A stretch of DNA of 64,000 nucleotides from Nocardioides sp. (GTDB taxonomy: Bacteria; Actinomycetota; Actinomycetes; Propionibacteriales; Nocardioidaceae). Position numbers and translations under genes: made by a program. The stretch is from assembly GCA_020636915.1 (NCBI GenBank), contig JACJWV010000004.1, positions 1 through 64,000 of the forward strand, given 5' to 3'. Positions within the stretch are counted from its first letter, which is position 1. Each line of letters starts with the position of its first letter. A model generated the notes under the pieces. It made no database searches and was not told the DNA's origin. It was given only the letters and a program-made list of their open reading frames with translations. Of this stretch, positions 48,281 to 58,416 are shown in pieces.

Positions 48281-48898
48281 TCAGGACCGCGCCCAGGGGT
48301 GTCCGGGGTCCATCCGACCGACCGCGTCGGCGAGCCAGCCGCGGGCGCGTTCGTCGAGCAACGGCAGCGCGACCTCGGCGTCGCGGCGGTCCTTGTCCCG
48401 CGCCTGGGCCGCCTTGAACATCAGCGTGACCTCCGGGCGGGCGTAGCGCAGCCCGTCCGGGGCGACCCAGGTGACGTCGTCGAGGTCCTCGGTGTGCGCC
48501 GGGTGGCGCTTGTTGGTCCACCGTCCGTCGGTCGAGGGGGTGAACGGGACGTCGAGCACCCACGGCGACCGCGCGTCGCGGCGCACCCACACCTGGCTGT
48601 CGGGACGTACGTCGAGGAAGCGGTCGTCGAAGGGTCGGAACCAGCTCTCGTCGACGTTCCAGGGTGTCCAGCGGTCACCGAGGAACACGCGGAAGGCCTC
48701 GGCGTCGCTGGAGAGGATCGAGATGTCCATGTCCTCGTGGGCGCGCGGCACACCGGTGAAGGCCTCGATGCTCCAGCCCCCGATGATCCACCAGGGCCGT
48801 TCGAAGCCGGCCATGAAGTCGCCGACGGTGGTCGGGTCGAGCGGGTCCCAGCCCCCGTACCACCGGTCGAACTCCCCCGGCTCCAGGTGCCGGGTCAC
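48281..48898 (-). CDS. Nucleotidyltransferase-fold protein (aminoglycoside adenylyltransferase-like)
   Basis: Encodes 205 residues. The core PWWIIGGWSIEAFTGVPRAH, followed by EDMDISILSSDAEAF, matches the G-G-W-x(n)-H-x-D-x-D metal-binding pattern of the AadB/lincosamide-type nucleotidyltransferase family. The distal part (RHPAHTEDLDDVTWVAPDGL and PEVTLMFKAAQARDKDRRDA) is typical of its uncharacterised chromosomal relatives. Resistance activity should not be assumed. GTG at 48898 overlaps the MFS stop (GTGA), so the two genes form an operon, perhaps export plus modification. Confidence 0.78.
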   Translation of the reverse strand: MTRHLEPGEFDRWYGGWDPLDPTTVGDFMAGFERPWWIIGGWSIEAFTGVPRAHEDMDISILSSDAEAFRVFLGDRWTPWNVDESWFRPFDDRFLDVRPDSQVWVRRDARSPWVLDVPFTPSTDGRWTNKRHPAHTEDLDDVTWVAPDGLRYARPEVTLMFKAAQARDKDRRDAEVALPLLDERARGWLADAVGRMDPGHPWARS

Positions 48899-50067
48899 GC
48901 CGCGACCTGCTCCCGGCGCTCCTGCGCGGCGAACACCGTGACCGCGGCGGGGATCATCAGCGCCGCCACGAGGAGCAGCATCCGCAGGGTGCCGACGTGG
49001 TCGGCGAGCAGCCCGAGCAGCGGCGGGCCGGCGAGGAACGCGGCGTAGCCGATCGTGGAGACCGCGCTCACCCGGCGGGCGGCCCGCAACGGGTCGTCGG
49101 CCGCGGCGCTCATGCCGACCGGGAAGCCGAGCGAGGCGCCGAGCCCCCACACCACGATGCCCAGCGCGACCACGACCCCGGCCGCGCCGAAGACGACGAG
49201 CAGGATCCCGGCCAGGCTGGCCCCGGCACACCCCCAGAGCATCGGCGCCCGGCCGTAGCGGTCCAGGAGCACCGGCCCGAACAGGCGCCCGGCCATCATC
49301 GAGGTCACGAACACGGTGTAGCCCGCGACGCCGACCCAGTGCGGGACGTCGTAGCCGTCGATCAGGGCCAGCGCGAGCCAGTCGTTCGCGGAGCCCTCCG
49401 ACAGGGCGAAGGCCAGCACCATGATCCCGATGGCGAGGGTCCGCGGCTCCCGCCAGGGCGAGAAGCGCACCGGCGGCCGGTCCTCGTGTGCGACGGTGGG
49501 CGGGAGGTACGCCGCGGCCGCCCGCCAGGTCGCCAGGGCGGCGAGCACCGTGAACACCGGCACGTGCAGGAGCAGTGGGACGTGCAGGGCCGCCATCGGG
49601 ACGCCGACCAGGGCGCCGGCGAACGAGCCGAGGCTCCAGCCGGCGTGGAAGCGCGGCATGATCGTGCGACCTAGGCGGCGCTCGACCTCGGCCGCCTCCA
49701 CGTTCATCGAGACGTCCCACACGGCCGTGCCCACGCCGTTGACGAACAGCCCGACGGCGGCGATCGCGACCACGTCGACCGCGACGCCGGCGACGGCGAC
49801 CGTCAGGCCGCACACGACGAGCACGGCGCCGAGCCGGGTCACCGTCGCGGCGTCGTACCGGTCGATGAGCCGCCCGCTCACCGGCAGCGCGCCCACCGAG
49901 CCGATCGCCATCGCGAGGAGCAGCAGCCCCAGGGCGCCGTTGTCGAGACCGAGCCCGCTGCGGACGTCCGGCAGTCGCGACACGAGGGTCGCGAAGCAGA
50001 AGCCGTTGAGGACGAAGCTCGCGGCGACCGCGTTGCGGGTCTGGAGCAGGGACGGCACGAGTCCCAC
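48895..50067 (-). CDS. MFS transporter (YbjJ/fucose-permease-like)
   Basis: Encodes 390 residues with twelve helices. It opens with NAVAASFVLNGFCFATLVSR and LPDVRSGLGLDNGALGLLLL, followed by motif A-like SGRLIDRYDAATVTRLG and the WDVSMNVEAAEVERRLGR segment. These are hallmarks of the YbjJ/Bsc6-like MFS group. The substrate is unknown. It begins with GTG and is translationally coupled to the nucleotidyltransferase gene downstream. Confidence 0.88.
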   Translation of the reverse strand: MGLVPSLLQTRNAVAASFVLNGFCFATLVSRLPDVRSGLGLDNGALGLLLLAMAIGSVGALPVSGRLIDRYDAATVTRLGAVLVVCGLTVAVAGVAVDVVAIAAVGLFVNGVGTAVWDVSMNVEAAEVERRLGRTIMPRFHAGWSLGSFAGALVGVPMAALHVPLLLHVPVFTVLAALATWRAAAAYLPPTVAHEDRPPVRFSPWREPRTLAIGIMVLAFALSEGSANDWLALALIDGYDVPHWVGVAGYTVFVTSMMAGRLFGPVLLDRYGRAPMLWGCAGASLAGILLVVFGAAGVVVALGIVVWGLGASLGFPVGMSAAADDPLRAARRVSAVSTIGYAAFLAGPPLLGLLADHVGTLRMLLLVAALMIPAAVTVFAAQERREQVAA

Positions 50068-50137
50068 CCTCGCCGATCGGGCGGCCAGAGTCCAAGCCGG
50101 TTTCTTGACCGGTCCAGGACGTGGGACGCCGGCCGCC

Positions 50138-53100
50138 TCAGAAGCCGTACGACGCGCGCAGACCCCGCAGCCACTGCGCCACCAGCGGCACGTCCCACGC
50201 CGCGGCGAGCGCCAGCGCGTCCTCCGCGTGCCGGGCCGCGAGCTCGCGCTCCCCCGCCGCCGCAGCCGCGAGCGCGAGGTAGGTGTCGACCGGGCCGAGC
50301 GCGAGCGAGGACCCGGCGCACGTGTTCAGCCCCGCCAGCGGCGCGAGCCGCTCGTAGGCCCCGGCCGCCAGCGCCGGGTCGCCGAGGTAGAGCGCGAGCT
50401 CGGCGGCGTGCGCCCACGCCAGCAGCGAGATGTCGTTGTCGTGGTCGAGCGGAGCCCCCCGCTCGGCGTGCACCGCCCGCGCCTTGTCCTGCTCGCCAGC
50501 GCGCCAGAGGTAGACGGCGACGCTCGCCGAGAAGGGGTACGCCGTCTCGTCGAAGGCCTCGAGGACCGGCACCATCTCGCCCGGCCGCCCCTCCCACAGG
50601 CAGATCGCCAGCATCGACGCGGCGGCGCTCTCCTCGACGTTGTGGTGGGAGAGCCGGTGCCCCAGCTCGTGGATCTCGGCCAGCAGCCGCTCGCACTCGT
50701 CGAACCGCCCGGCCATCGCGTGCCACGGGATCTCGAGCCCACCGAGCACCAGCTCGCCGAACGCGATCCGCTGCTCCTGCGCGGCCGCCCGGGCCGTCGC
50801 GATCGCCGTCCACATCTCCTCGGCGCGCCCGACCTCGCTCAGCACGGCCGCGTGCAGGGTCGCGCACACGACGTACGCGCGATCGCTGCCGGTGGAGCGG
50901 GCCAGCTCCTGGGCCTCCCGGACCAGCCCGACCCGCTCGACCGCGGTCTCGGCCGTCCAGAGCGCGACGAAGCAGACCTGGCAGGCGAACATGAGCAGCA
51001 GCGGGTCTCCGAGCCGGCGTGCCATCGCCAGGCCCTCGTCGCACAGCGCCCGGCGCTCAGCCCACGAGACGGTGTCGTAGAGCTCGTTGGCGAGGGCCAG
51101 CATGGTCCGGCAGCGCAGGTCGCTGTCCTCCGGGGGCAGCCGGTCCAGGCTCCCGCGCAGCGCGGCGACCACCTCCGCGTTGACCGATCCCGGCTCCCCC
51201 GAGCGCCACAGCACGCCCTCCGTCGTGGCGATCGCGGCCCGCGCCACGGCCTCCGGGTCGCGCAGCTGCTTCCCCACCACGATCGCCTGCTCGACGGTGG
51301 CGACCAGGTCGGGGAGCTGCGCCGCCCACCGGTAGGCCTCGATCAGCGCCATGAGCAGGTCGTACCGGTCGCGCAGCGTGGCCTGGGCGTCGCCGTCGAG
51401 CGAGACCAGCGCCGACTCGAGCAGCTCGGCGGCCTGGTCGTAGGCGTAGAGCCGCCGGGCGAGCGTCGCCGCCTCGGCGGCGGACCGCCAGGCCCGGTCG
51501 GCGTACGACGGCCCGGCCTGCTGCCAGTGCCGGGCGACCTCGGTCTCGCGGCCGGCGATCCCGGTGAGGGCCTCGGCGACCCGGGCGTGCGCCCGCGCCC
51601 GGCGGCTGGCGCTCATCTGCGCGCGCAGCGTGTCGCGCACCAGCGCATGGGCGAACAGGAACTGGTCGATCCCGTCCTCGCGCACCAGGCCCGCGGCCTG
51701 GGCTGGCTCCACGACGTCGAGCAGGTCGTCCTCGTCGATGCCGGTGACCGTGGCCAGCGTGGGGGTGTCGAACTGCCGGCCGATCACAGCCGCGGTGCGC
51801 AGGGCCGTCACGGTCTGCTCGGGCAGCCGCAGCAGACGGCGGTTGATGACCTCGGTGACGGCGGTCGGGAGCTCGCCGTCACCTCCGCCCCGCTCCCCCG
51901 CCAGGCGTGCGAGCTCGACCAGGAAGAACGGGTTGCCGTCGGTGCGCTCGCGCAGGGCGGCGGCCTCCGCGGGCCCCAGCTCGCGACTCGTGACACCCGC
52001 GAACACGGCCGCCGCCTCGGCCGCCGGCAGGCCGGAGAGCTGCAGGCGGAGGGCGTGCATCCGGGCGAGCGCCTCCGCCACGTCGGCGAGCGTCCCGGTC
52101 GGCTCCGGGTGCGAGCGCCAGGTGACCACGACCAGCAACCGGGCCCGGTCGGTCGTCTCGGCGAGCAGCCGCAGGACGCGGAGCGTCGAGGTGTCCGCCC
52201 AGTGGAGGTCGTCGAGCACGACCATGGTGGGCAGGTCGCGGGCGGCGTCGCGCACGGCGCCGGCGATCGACTCCCAGGCCCGGAACTGGCCGCCCTCGCC
52301 CTCGCGCGCCGCCAGGTCGTCGGTGCCGGCCACCTCGTCGAGCAGCCTGGCCCCGAGCCCGTCGAGCCCGTCCAGCACGGTCTTCCACGGCCACAGCGGC
52401 GGAGCCCCGTCGTCCTGCGAGCAGCGACCGACCAGCACCCGCATCCCCCGCTGCCGGGCCCGCATGGCGAGCTCGGCGACCAGGCGCGACTTGCCGATGC
52501 CCGGGTCGCCGGTGATGACGGCGTAGGACGGGATCCCGCGCTCGGCCGCCTCCACGACGTCGACGAGCGACTCGAGGTCGGCATCCCGTCCGACCATCGG
52601 CCACGGGGCGACCTGCTCGGGCGGCGGCGCCGGCGCGGCCCGGGCGGGCGCCTCGACCTCCGGCGCCACCGTGGCCGCCGGCTCGGCGCCGGGCGGCGGG
52701 GCCACCCACTCCAGCTCGGGGTCCTGGCGCAGGACGGCGGTCTGCAGGTCCCGCAGCTCCGCCGACGGCTCCAGCCCGAGCTCCTCGTCGAGCACCTCGC
52801 GCACCTGCCGGAGCACGTCGAGCGCGTCCGCCTGCCGCCCGGAGCGGGTCAGGGCGAGCGCGCGGAGCGCCCAGAGCCGCTCCCGCAGGGGGTGTGCGGT
52901 CGTGAGCGCCTCGAGCTCGGCCGCCACCGTCGCGTGGTGCCCCAGGGCCAGGTCGGCGACCGCCCGGTCCTCCAGGGCGACCAGCCGCAGCTCCTCCAGC
53001 CGAGCGCGCTCGGCCACCGCCGCGTCAGCGTCCCCCAGCTCGGCGTACGGGGTGCCCCGCCACCGCCCGAGCGCCTCGTCCAGCGCGGCGACCTGCGCCG

Positions 53101-53500
53101 CGAGCGCCCCGGCGTCGAGCGGCGACCGTCCCCAGCCCACCGGCTGCAGCCGCCGGTGGGCGCCGGAGACGGCCTGCTCGAACCGGTGCACGTCGACGCT
53201 CTCGTCCGGCACCCGGAGCGCGTAGCCGGGCGCCACGGTCACCAGGACCGTCGCCGGCGCGCGGCGCTGACGGTCGGGCTCCAGCACCCGCCGCAGCTGG
53301 GAGACGTAGGCCTGGAGGGTCGCGGTCACCCCGGGCGGCGCGGCCTCGCCCCACAGCAGGTCGACGATCGCGTCGACCGACACCGGCCAGCCGCGCGAGA
53401 GCGCGAGCGCGGCGACCAGCGCCCGCTGCTTCGGCGTGCCGAGGTCCACGGGCGACCCGTCCAGCGCGACCTCGACCGGGCCGAGCACCGAGACCTCCAC
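50138..53500 (-). CDS. Large SARP/AfsR-type regulator with AAA ATPase and TPR region
   Basis: Encodes 1120 residues. It begins with an OmpR-like winged helix (VEVSVLGPVEVALDGSPVDL, residues 1-95), then a bacterial transcriptional activation domain (about 100-245, ending EELGLEPSAELRDLQTAVLR). An AAA ATPase follows with P-loop GDPGIGKSR (about 331-339) and VVLDDLHWAD as Walker B, and the C-terminal half is TPR-like helices. AfsR-type proteins activate secondary-metabolism genes as ATP-gated oligomers. GTG at 53500 stands 6 bases after TACCCT. The divergent flavin oxidoreductase gene is the most likely target. Confidence 0.9.
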   Translation of the reverse strand: MEVSVLGPVEVALDGSPVDLGTPKQRALVAALALSRGWPVSVDAIVDLLWGEAAPPGVTATLQAYVSQLRRVLEPDRQRRAPATVLVTVAPGYALRVPDESVDVHRFEQAVSGAHRRLQPVGWGRSPLDAGALAAQVAALDEALGRWRGTPYAELGDADAAVAERARLEELRLVALEDRAVADLALGHHATVAAELEALTTAHPLRERLWALRALALTRSGRQADALDVLRQVREVLDEELGLEPSAELRDLQTAVLRQDPELEWVAPPPGAEPAATVAPEVEAPARAAPAPPPEQVAPWPMVGRDADLESLVDVVEAAERGIPSYAVITGDPGIGKSRLVAELAMRARQRGMRVLVGRCSQDDGAPPLWPWKTVLDGLDGLGARLLDEVAGTDDLAAREGEGGQFRAWESIAGAVRDAARDLPTMVVLDDLHWADTSTLRVLRLLAETTDRARLLVVVTWRSHPEPTGTLADVAEALARMHALRLQLSGLPAAEAAAVFAGVTSRELGPAEAAALRERTDGNPFFLVELARLAGERGGGDGELPTAVTEVINRRLLRLPEQTVTALRTAAVIGRQFDTPTLATVTGIDEDDLLDVVEPAQAAGLVREDGIDQFLFAHALVRDTLRAQMSASRRARAHARVAEALTGIAGRETEVARHWQQAGPSYADRAWRSAAEAATLARRLYAYDQAAELLESALVSLDGDAQATLRDRYDLLMALIEAYRWAAQLPDLVATVEQAIVVGKQLRDPEAVARAAIATTEGVLWRSGEPGSVNAEVVAALRGSLDRLPPEDSDLRCRTMLALANELYDTVSWAERRALCDEGLAMARRLGDPLLLMFACQVCFVALWTAETAVERVGLVREAQELARSTGSDRAYVVCATLHAAVLSEVGRAEEMWTAIATARAAAQEQRIAFGELVLGGLEIPWHAMAGRFDECERLLAEIHELGHRLSHHNVEESAAASMLAICLWEGRPGEMVPVLEAFDETAYPFSASVAVYLWRAGEQDKARAVHAERGAPLDHDNDISLLAWAHAAELALYLGDPALAAGAYERLAPLAGLNTCAGSSLALGPVDTYLALAAAAAGERELAARHAEDALALAAAWDVPLVAQWLRGLRASYGF

Positions 53501-53506
53501 GGGCTC

Positions 53507-53512
53507 AGGGTA
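53507..53512 (-). promoter_or_regulatory. TACCCT -10 box of the SARP gene
   Basis: On the minus strand TACCCT ends 6 bases before GTG at 53500, the start that gives a normal SARP N-terminus, so the transcript is probably leaderless. The frame upstream of this GTG adds 24 unconserved residues and was rejected. Confidence 0.5.
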
Positions 53513-53634
53513 GGGAGTCCGGGCGCCGCGCGGGCGCGAACGCGCTCCAAGTCGGTTCGAAGAGGACTCCAAGTGGCCTGCGGCACCGTCGTCCCACCGA
53601 ACACCGACGAAACATCGACAAGGGAGTCACCCCC

Positions 53635-55053
53635 ATGACCATCGAGCTCGACACCCCGAGCATCCCGGCCGCCCACGCCCTCTCGGGCTTCCTCGACGGC
53701 CGCGTCCACCTTCCCGGCGACCCCGGGTACGACGCCGCCCGCGTCGCCTGGAACTTCGCGATCGACCAGCGACCCGCCGCCGTGGCCTTCCCGCGCACCG
53801 CGGCCGAGGTCTCGACCGTGGTGCGCCTCGCCACCGAGTCCGGGTTGCGCGTCGCGCCCCAGAGCACGGGCCACAACGCCGGCCCGCTCGCCGCCCAGGG
53901 GCTCGACGACGTCGTCATCGTCCGCACGTCCGAGATGGGCTCCGCGGTCGCCGACCCGGTCCGCGGCATCGTCCGGGTCGAGGGCGGCGCCATCTGGGAG
54001 CCGGCCGTCGACGCGGCCGCCGCCCACGGCCGAGCCGTCCTGCACGGCTCCTCACCCGACGTCGGCATCGCCGGCTACTCCCTCGGCGGTGGCATCGGCT
54101 GGTACGCCCGCAAGCTCGGACTCGCCGCCAACAGCCTCACCGCCGTCGAGCTCGTCGTCGCCGACGGCAGCCTGGTCCGCGCCGACGCCGACACCAACGC
54201 CGAGCTCTTCTGGGCGGTCCGCGGCGGCGGCGGCAACTTCGGCGTGGTCACCGCGCTGGAGTTCAAGATGTTCGACATCCAGACGGCGTACGCCGGCATG
54301 CTCATGTGGCAGCTCACCGACATCGAGCCGGTGCTGCGCGAGTGGGCCGCGTGGGCGCCGGGAGCCCCGGACGAGATCACCACCTCGTTCCGCGCGATGC
54401 GGCTGCCCGACATGCCGGACCTGCCGGACTTCCTCCGCGGCCAGGAGCTGGTCGTCATCGACGGGGCCGTGCTCGGCTCCGACGAGCGCGGCGAGGAGCT
54501 GATCGCGGGGCTGCGCGCCCTGCGACCCTTCATGGACACCTTCGCCCGGGTCCCGGCGAAGTCGCTGGTGCGGCTGCACATGGACCCCGAGGGCGGTGCC
54601 CCGTTCGCGTCCGACTCGGCGATGCTGTCGTCGTTCCCGGACGCCGCGGTCGATGCGTTCATCGCCGAGGCCGGGCCGGACGCCACGAGCTCGCTGCTGA
54701 TGGCCGAGCTCCGCCAACTCGGCGGCGCGCTGGGCCGCCCGCACGAGGGCGGTGGCGTGCTGGACCGGCTCGACGCGCAGTTCCTCACCTTCGGCGGCGG
54801 CATGGCGATGACCCCGGAGATGGGCGCCCAGGCGCACGCCGACGCCGTACGGCTCAGCCAGGCGCTGGCGCCGTTCGACAACGGCCGGCAGTACTCCAAC
54901 TTCGCCGAGAACCCGATCGACGCCCGGTCGATCTTCGCCGAGGACAGGTGGACGCAGCTCACCGGCATCCGCAGCGCCGTCGACCCGCACGGCGTCTTCG
55001 CGGCGAACCACCGCATCCCGCGCCTCTACGAGGGCGGTCGGCCCCAGGCCTGA
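53635..55053 (+). CDS. FAD-dependent oxidoreductase (BBE family), mono-covalent flavin predicted
   Basis: Encodes 472 residues. The FAD-binding PCMH domain covers about 45-215: His80 in PQSTGHNAGPL is the usual 8-alpha-histidyl attachment site. In bicovalent members a cysteine precedes V-G-x-x-G; here the sequence is GSSPDVGIAGYSLGGGIGWY, with serine instead. The C-terminal BBE segment with the conserved Y-x-N is seen as QYSNFAENP. Such enzymes oxidise sugars, alkaloids or antibiotic intermediates. AAGGGAG precedes the ATG. It is divergent from the SARP regulator. Confidence 0.87.
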   Translation: MTIELDTPSIPAAHALSGFLDGRVHLPGDPGYDAARVAWNFAIDQRPAAVAFPRTAAEVSTVVRLATESGLRVAPQSTGHNAGPLAAQGLDDVVIVRTSEMGSAVADPVRGIVRVEGGAIWEPAVDAAAAHGRAVLHGSSPDVGIAGYSLGGGIGWYARKLGLAANSLTAVELVVADGSLVRADADTNAELFWAVRGGGGNFGVVTALEFKMFDIQTAYAGMLMWQLTDIEPVLREWAAWAPGAPDEITTSFRAMRLPDMPDLPDFLRGQELVVIDGAVLGSDERGEELIAGLRALRPFMDTFARVPAKSLVRLHMDPEGGAPFASDSAMLSSFPDAAVDAFIAEAGPDATSSLLMAELRQLGGALGRPHEGGGVLDRLDAQFLTFGGGMAMTPEMGAQAHADAVRLSQALAPFDNGRQYSNFAENPIDARSIFAEDRWTQLTGIRSAVDPHGVFAANHRIPRLYEGGRPQA

Positions 55054-55069
55054 CGGCGGATCGACGAGG

Positions 55070-55525
55070 TCAGCGAGGCCGGGTCGTCCGGGTCCAGTCG
55101 GTCCCGGGCGGCCCGGCCTCGAGCCACGACTGGAAGCCCATCAGCGAGGCCGGCGACATCGCGAGCTCGACCACGCCGTCGGGGGTCGTGCACGAGATGA
55201 CCACGTGGTCGGGGTAGAGCGAGAGCTGCTCGGGTCCTTCGGGGTCGCGCCGGCCGGTGAAGGTCAGCCGCGAGCGGGTCAACACCCGCTTGGGCCGGGG
55301 CCACAGCGAGAAGTAGCGGAACCACTCCAGCGACTCCCCGGAGTAGCGGCCCAGGCCCAGAAGCCAACCGCGCCCGGGGTGTGAGGACCGGACGCGATAG
55401 CTGAGCTCGAAGGTGCCGCCGTGGCGGGATAGCAGACGGCGACGGAGGACGAGGCCGACGGCCAGACAGACGAGGAGGGCGAGCAGCACGCCGGCCGAGT
55501 CGAGCAGCCACTGCCACACCGGCAT
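55070..55525 (-). CDS. DUF2550 family membrane protein
   Basis: Encodes 151 residues. One N-terminal helix (VWQWLLDSAGVLLALLVCLA) is followed by a cytoplasmic beta-rich domain with the family pattern FELSYRVRSSHPGRGWLLGL, FRYFSLWPRPKRVLTRSRLT and VVISCTTPDGVVELAMSPAS. Function is unknown. A gene of this family follows atpC in mycobacteria (the Rv1312 position), so the location is conserved. GGTGGAGGG precedes the ATG by 6 bases; the strong hairpins upstream separate it from the ATP synthase operon. The 3' end is convergent with the flavin oxidoreductase. Confidence 0.82.
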   Translation of the reverse strand: MPVWQWLLDSAGVLLALLVCLAVGLVLRRRLLSRHGGTFELSYRVRSSHPGRGWLLGLGRYSGESLEWFRYFSLWPRPKRVLTRSRLTFTGRRDPEGPEQLSLYPDHVVISCTTPDGVVELAMSPASLMGFQSWLEAGPPGTDWTRTTRPR

Positions 55526-55546
55526 CCAACGCCCTCCACCAGACTC

Positions 55547-55620
55547 GCACCCGCAGGGGTGCTCACCCTAGCGGGCGCCCCTGCGGGTGCGGTGTCCGGG
55601 TGGGTCCGTCCTGCGGACCC
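55547..55620 (-). terminator. Two tandem hairpins after atpC
   Basis: Reading from atpC, the first hairpin is 55602-55620 (GGGTCCG arms of 7 bases around 5). The second is 55547-55590, with perfect 13-base arms (GCACCCGCAGGGG and complement) around 18 bases, extendable by one more pair. Neither has a T-tract, but GC-rich stems of this size are usual terminators in such genomes. Confidence 0.72.
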
Positions 55621-55629
55621 CGGGTGGTG

Positions 55630-56025
55630 TCAGGAAGCGCGCTCGTACGCGCGGATCCGCGCCTCCGCGCGACGCACCCGGTCGGCCGCGTCGTCCGCGT
55701 CGGAGTCGGCCTGCGCCGACTCGAGCTCGGCCCGGGCCTGGTCCACGTCGATCTCGTCCGAGAGCAGCGCGAACTGCGACAGGATCGAGACGCGGTTGTT
55801 GGCCACCGAGAGGAACCCGCCGTCGACGGCGCCGAAGATCTTCTCGCCGTCGACCGGCGTGATCTCCACGACCCCGTCGACCAGCAGCGAGAGCACCGGC
55901 ATGTGGTTGCGCAGGATGCCGATGTCCCCGTCCGCGGTCTTCGCGACGACCATGGAGGCCTGACCGGACCACACGGTCCGGTCGGCCGCCACGAGCTCGA
56001 CCTGGAGCTGGTCGTTGTCAGCCAT
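55630..56025 (-). CDS. atpC: ATP synthase epsilon subunit
   Basis: Encodes 131 residues: the N-terminal beta-barrel (LQVELVAADRTVWSGQASMV, GDIGILRNHMPVLSLL, DGGFLSVANNRVSILSQFAL) and a C-terminal helical hairpin that regulates ATP hydrolysis. It is the last gene of the operon, 10 bases after atpD, and is followed by two strong hairpins. Confidence 0.95.
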   Translation of the reverse strand: MADNDQLQVELVAADRTVWSGQASMVVAKTADGDIGILRNHMPVLSLLVDGVVEITPVDGEKIFGAVDGGFLSVANNRVSILSQFALLSDEIDVDQARAELESAQADSDADDAADRVRRAEARIRAYERAS

Positions 56026-56035
56026 CAGCGGGACC

Positions 56036-57490
<1,455 letters not shown>

Positions 57491-57499
57491 GTCCTTCAC

Positions 57500-58408
57500 T
57501 CACTCCCCGCTCTGGGCGTCGGCGAGCGCGTTGACGCCTCCGACGATCTCGCTGATTTCCTGGGTGATGCCGGCCTGACGGGCCTGGTTGGCGATCCGTG
57601 TGTACTTCTTGATGAGCTCGTCGGCGTTGTCCGTCGCGGACTTCATGGCCTTCTGCCGGGCCGCGAGCTCCGACGCGGCCGCCTGGAGCAACGCGAAGAA
57701 GATCCGGCTCTGGACGTACTGCGGCAGCAGCCCGTCGAGCACCGCCTCCGGGGAGGGCTCGAACTCGTAGAGCGGCAGCACGTCGCCGTTCTCCGGCTTC
57801 TCCTCGCCCTCGACGACCTCCAGCGGCAGCAGCCGCACGTCGGTCGGCTCCTGGACGAGCATCGAGCGGAACCGCGTGAACACCACGTGGACCTCGTCCA
57901 CCGCGTGCTCACCGTCCTTGTCGAGGAACGCGTCGATCAGGGTCGTGCCGATCTCGTGCGCCGCCTCGTAGGACGGCTGGTCGGAGAAGCCCGTCCAGGA
58001 CGCGACGACGGGGCGGTCGCGGAACTTGTAGTACGCCTCGCCCTTGCGACCGCAGATGTAGGTCTGGATCTCCTTGCCCTCCTCGCGCAGCCGCTCCGCG
58101 AGACGCTCGGCCTCCTTGAGCACGCTGGAGGAGTAGGCACCGGCCAGACCGCGGTCGCTGGTGACGATGAGCACGGCGGCCCGGGTCGGGTTCTCCGGCT
58201 CCTGGGTCAGCGGGTGGTCGACGTTGGAGTACGTCGCCACCGCCGACACCGCACGGGTCAGCTCACGGGCGTACGGCGCGGCCGACTGGGCCCGCTGCTG
58301 CGCCTTGATGATGCGAGACGCAGCGATGAGCTCCATGGCACGCGTGATCTTCTTCATCGACTCCGTCGACTTGATCCGCGCGCGGTACTCACGCAGCGAT
58401 ACAGCCAT
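57500..58408 (-). CDS. atpG: ATP synthase gamma subunit
   Basis: Encodes 302 residues. The terminal helices that form the rotating shaft are conserved (REYRARIKSTESMKKITRAM at the start, NADELIKKYTRIANQARQAG then ITQEISEIVGG at the end), and the Rossmann-like middle has VTSDRGLAGAYSSSVLKEA. A loop around residue 210 (EGEEKPENGDV) resembles the actinobacterial insertion in this subunit. Nine bases separate it from atpA and it abuts atpD. Confidence 0.96.
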   Translation of the reverse strand: MAVSLREYRARIKSTESMKKITRAMELIAASRIIKAQQRAQSAAPYARELTRAVSAVATYSNVDHPLTQEPENPTRAAVLIVTSDRGLAGAYSSSVLKEAERLAERLREEGKEIQTYICGRKGEAYYKFRDRPVVASWTGFSDQPSYEAAHEIGTTLIDAFLDKDGEHAVDEVHVVFTRFRSMLVQEPTDVRLLPLEVVEGEEKPENGDVLPLYEFEPSPEAVLDGLLPQYVQSRIFFALLQAAASELAARQKAMKSATDNADELIKKYTRIANQARQAGITQEISEIVGGVNALADAQSGE

Positions 58409-58416
58409 GAGCTACC

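Noticed and set aside
48281..48898. A true aminoglycoside resistance gene
   Set aside because: The fold and metal motif fit, but chromosomal relatives of this kind are mostly uncharacterised and nothing in the context supports resistance.
49421..53638. A plus-strand open frame of about 1400 codons
   Set aside because: Antisense to the SARP and MFS genes; no start signal and no recognisable domain.
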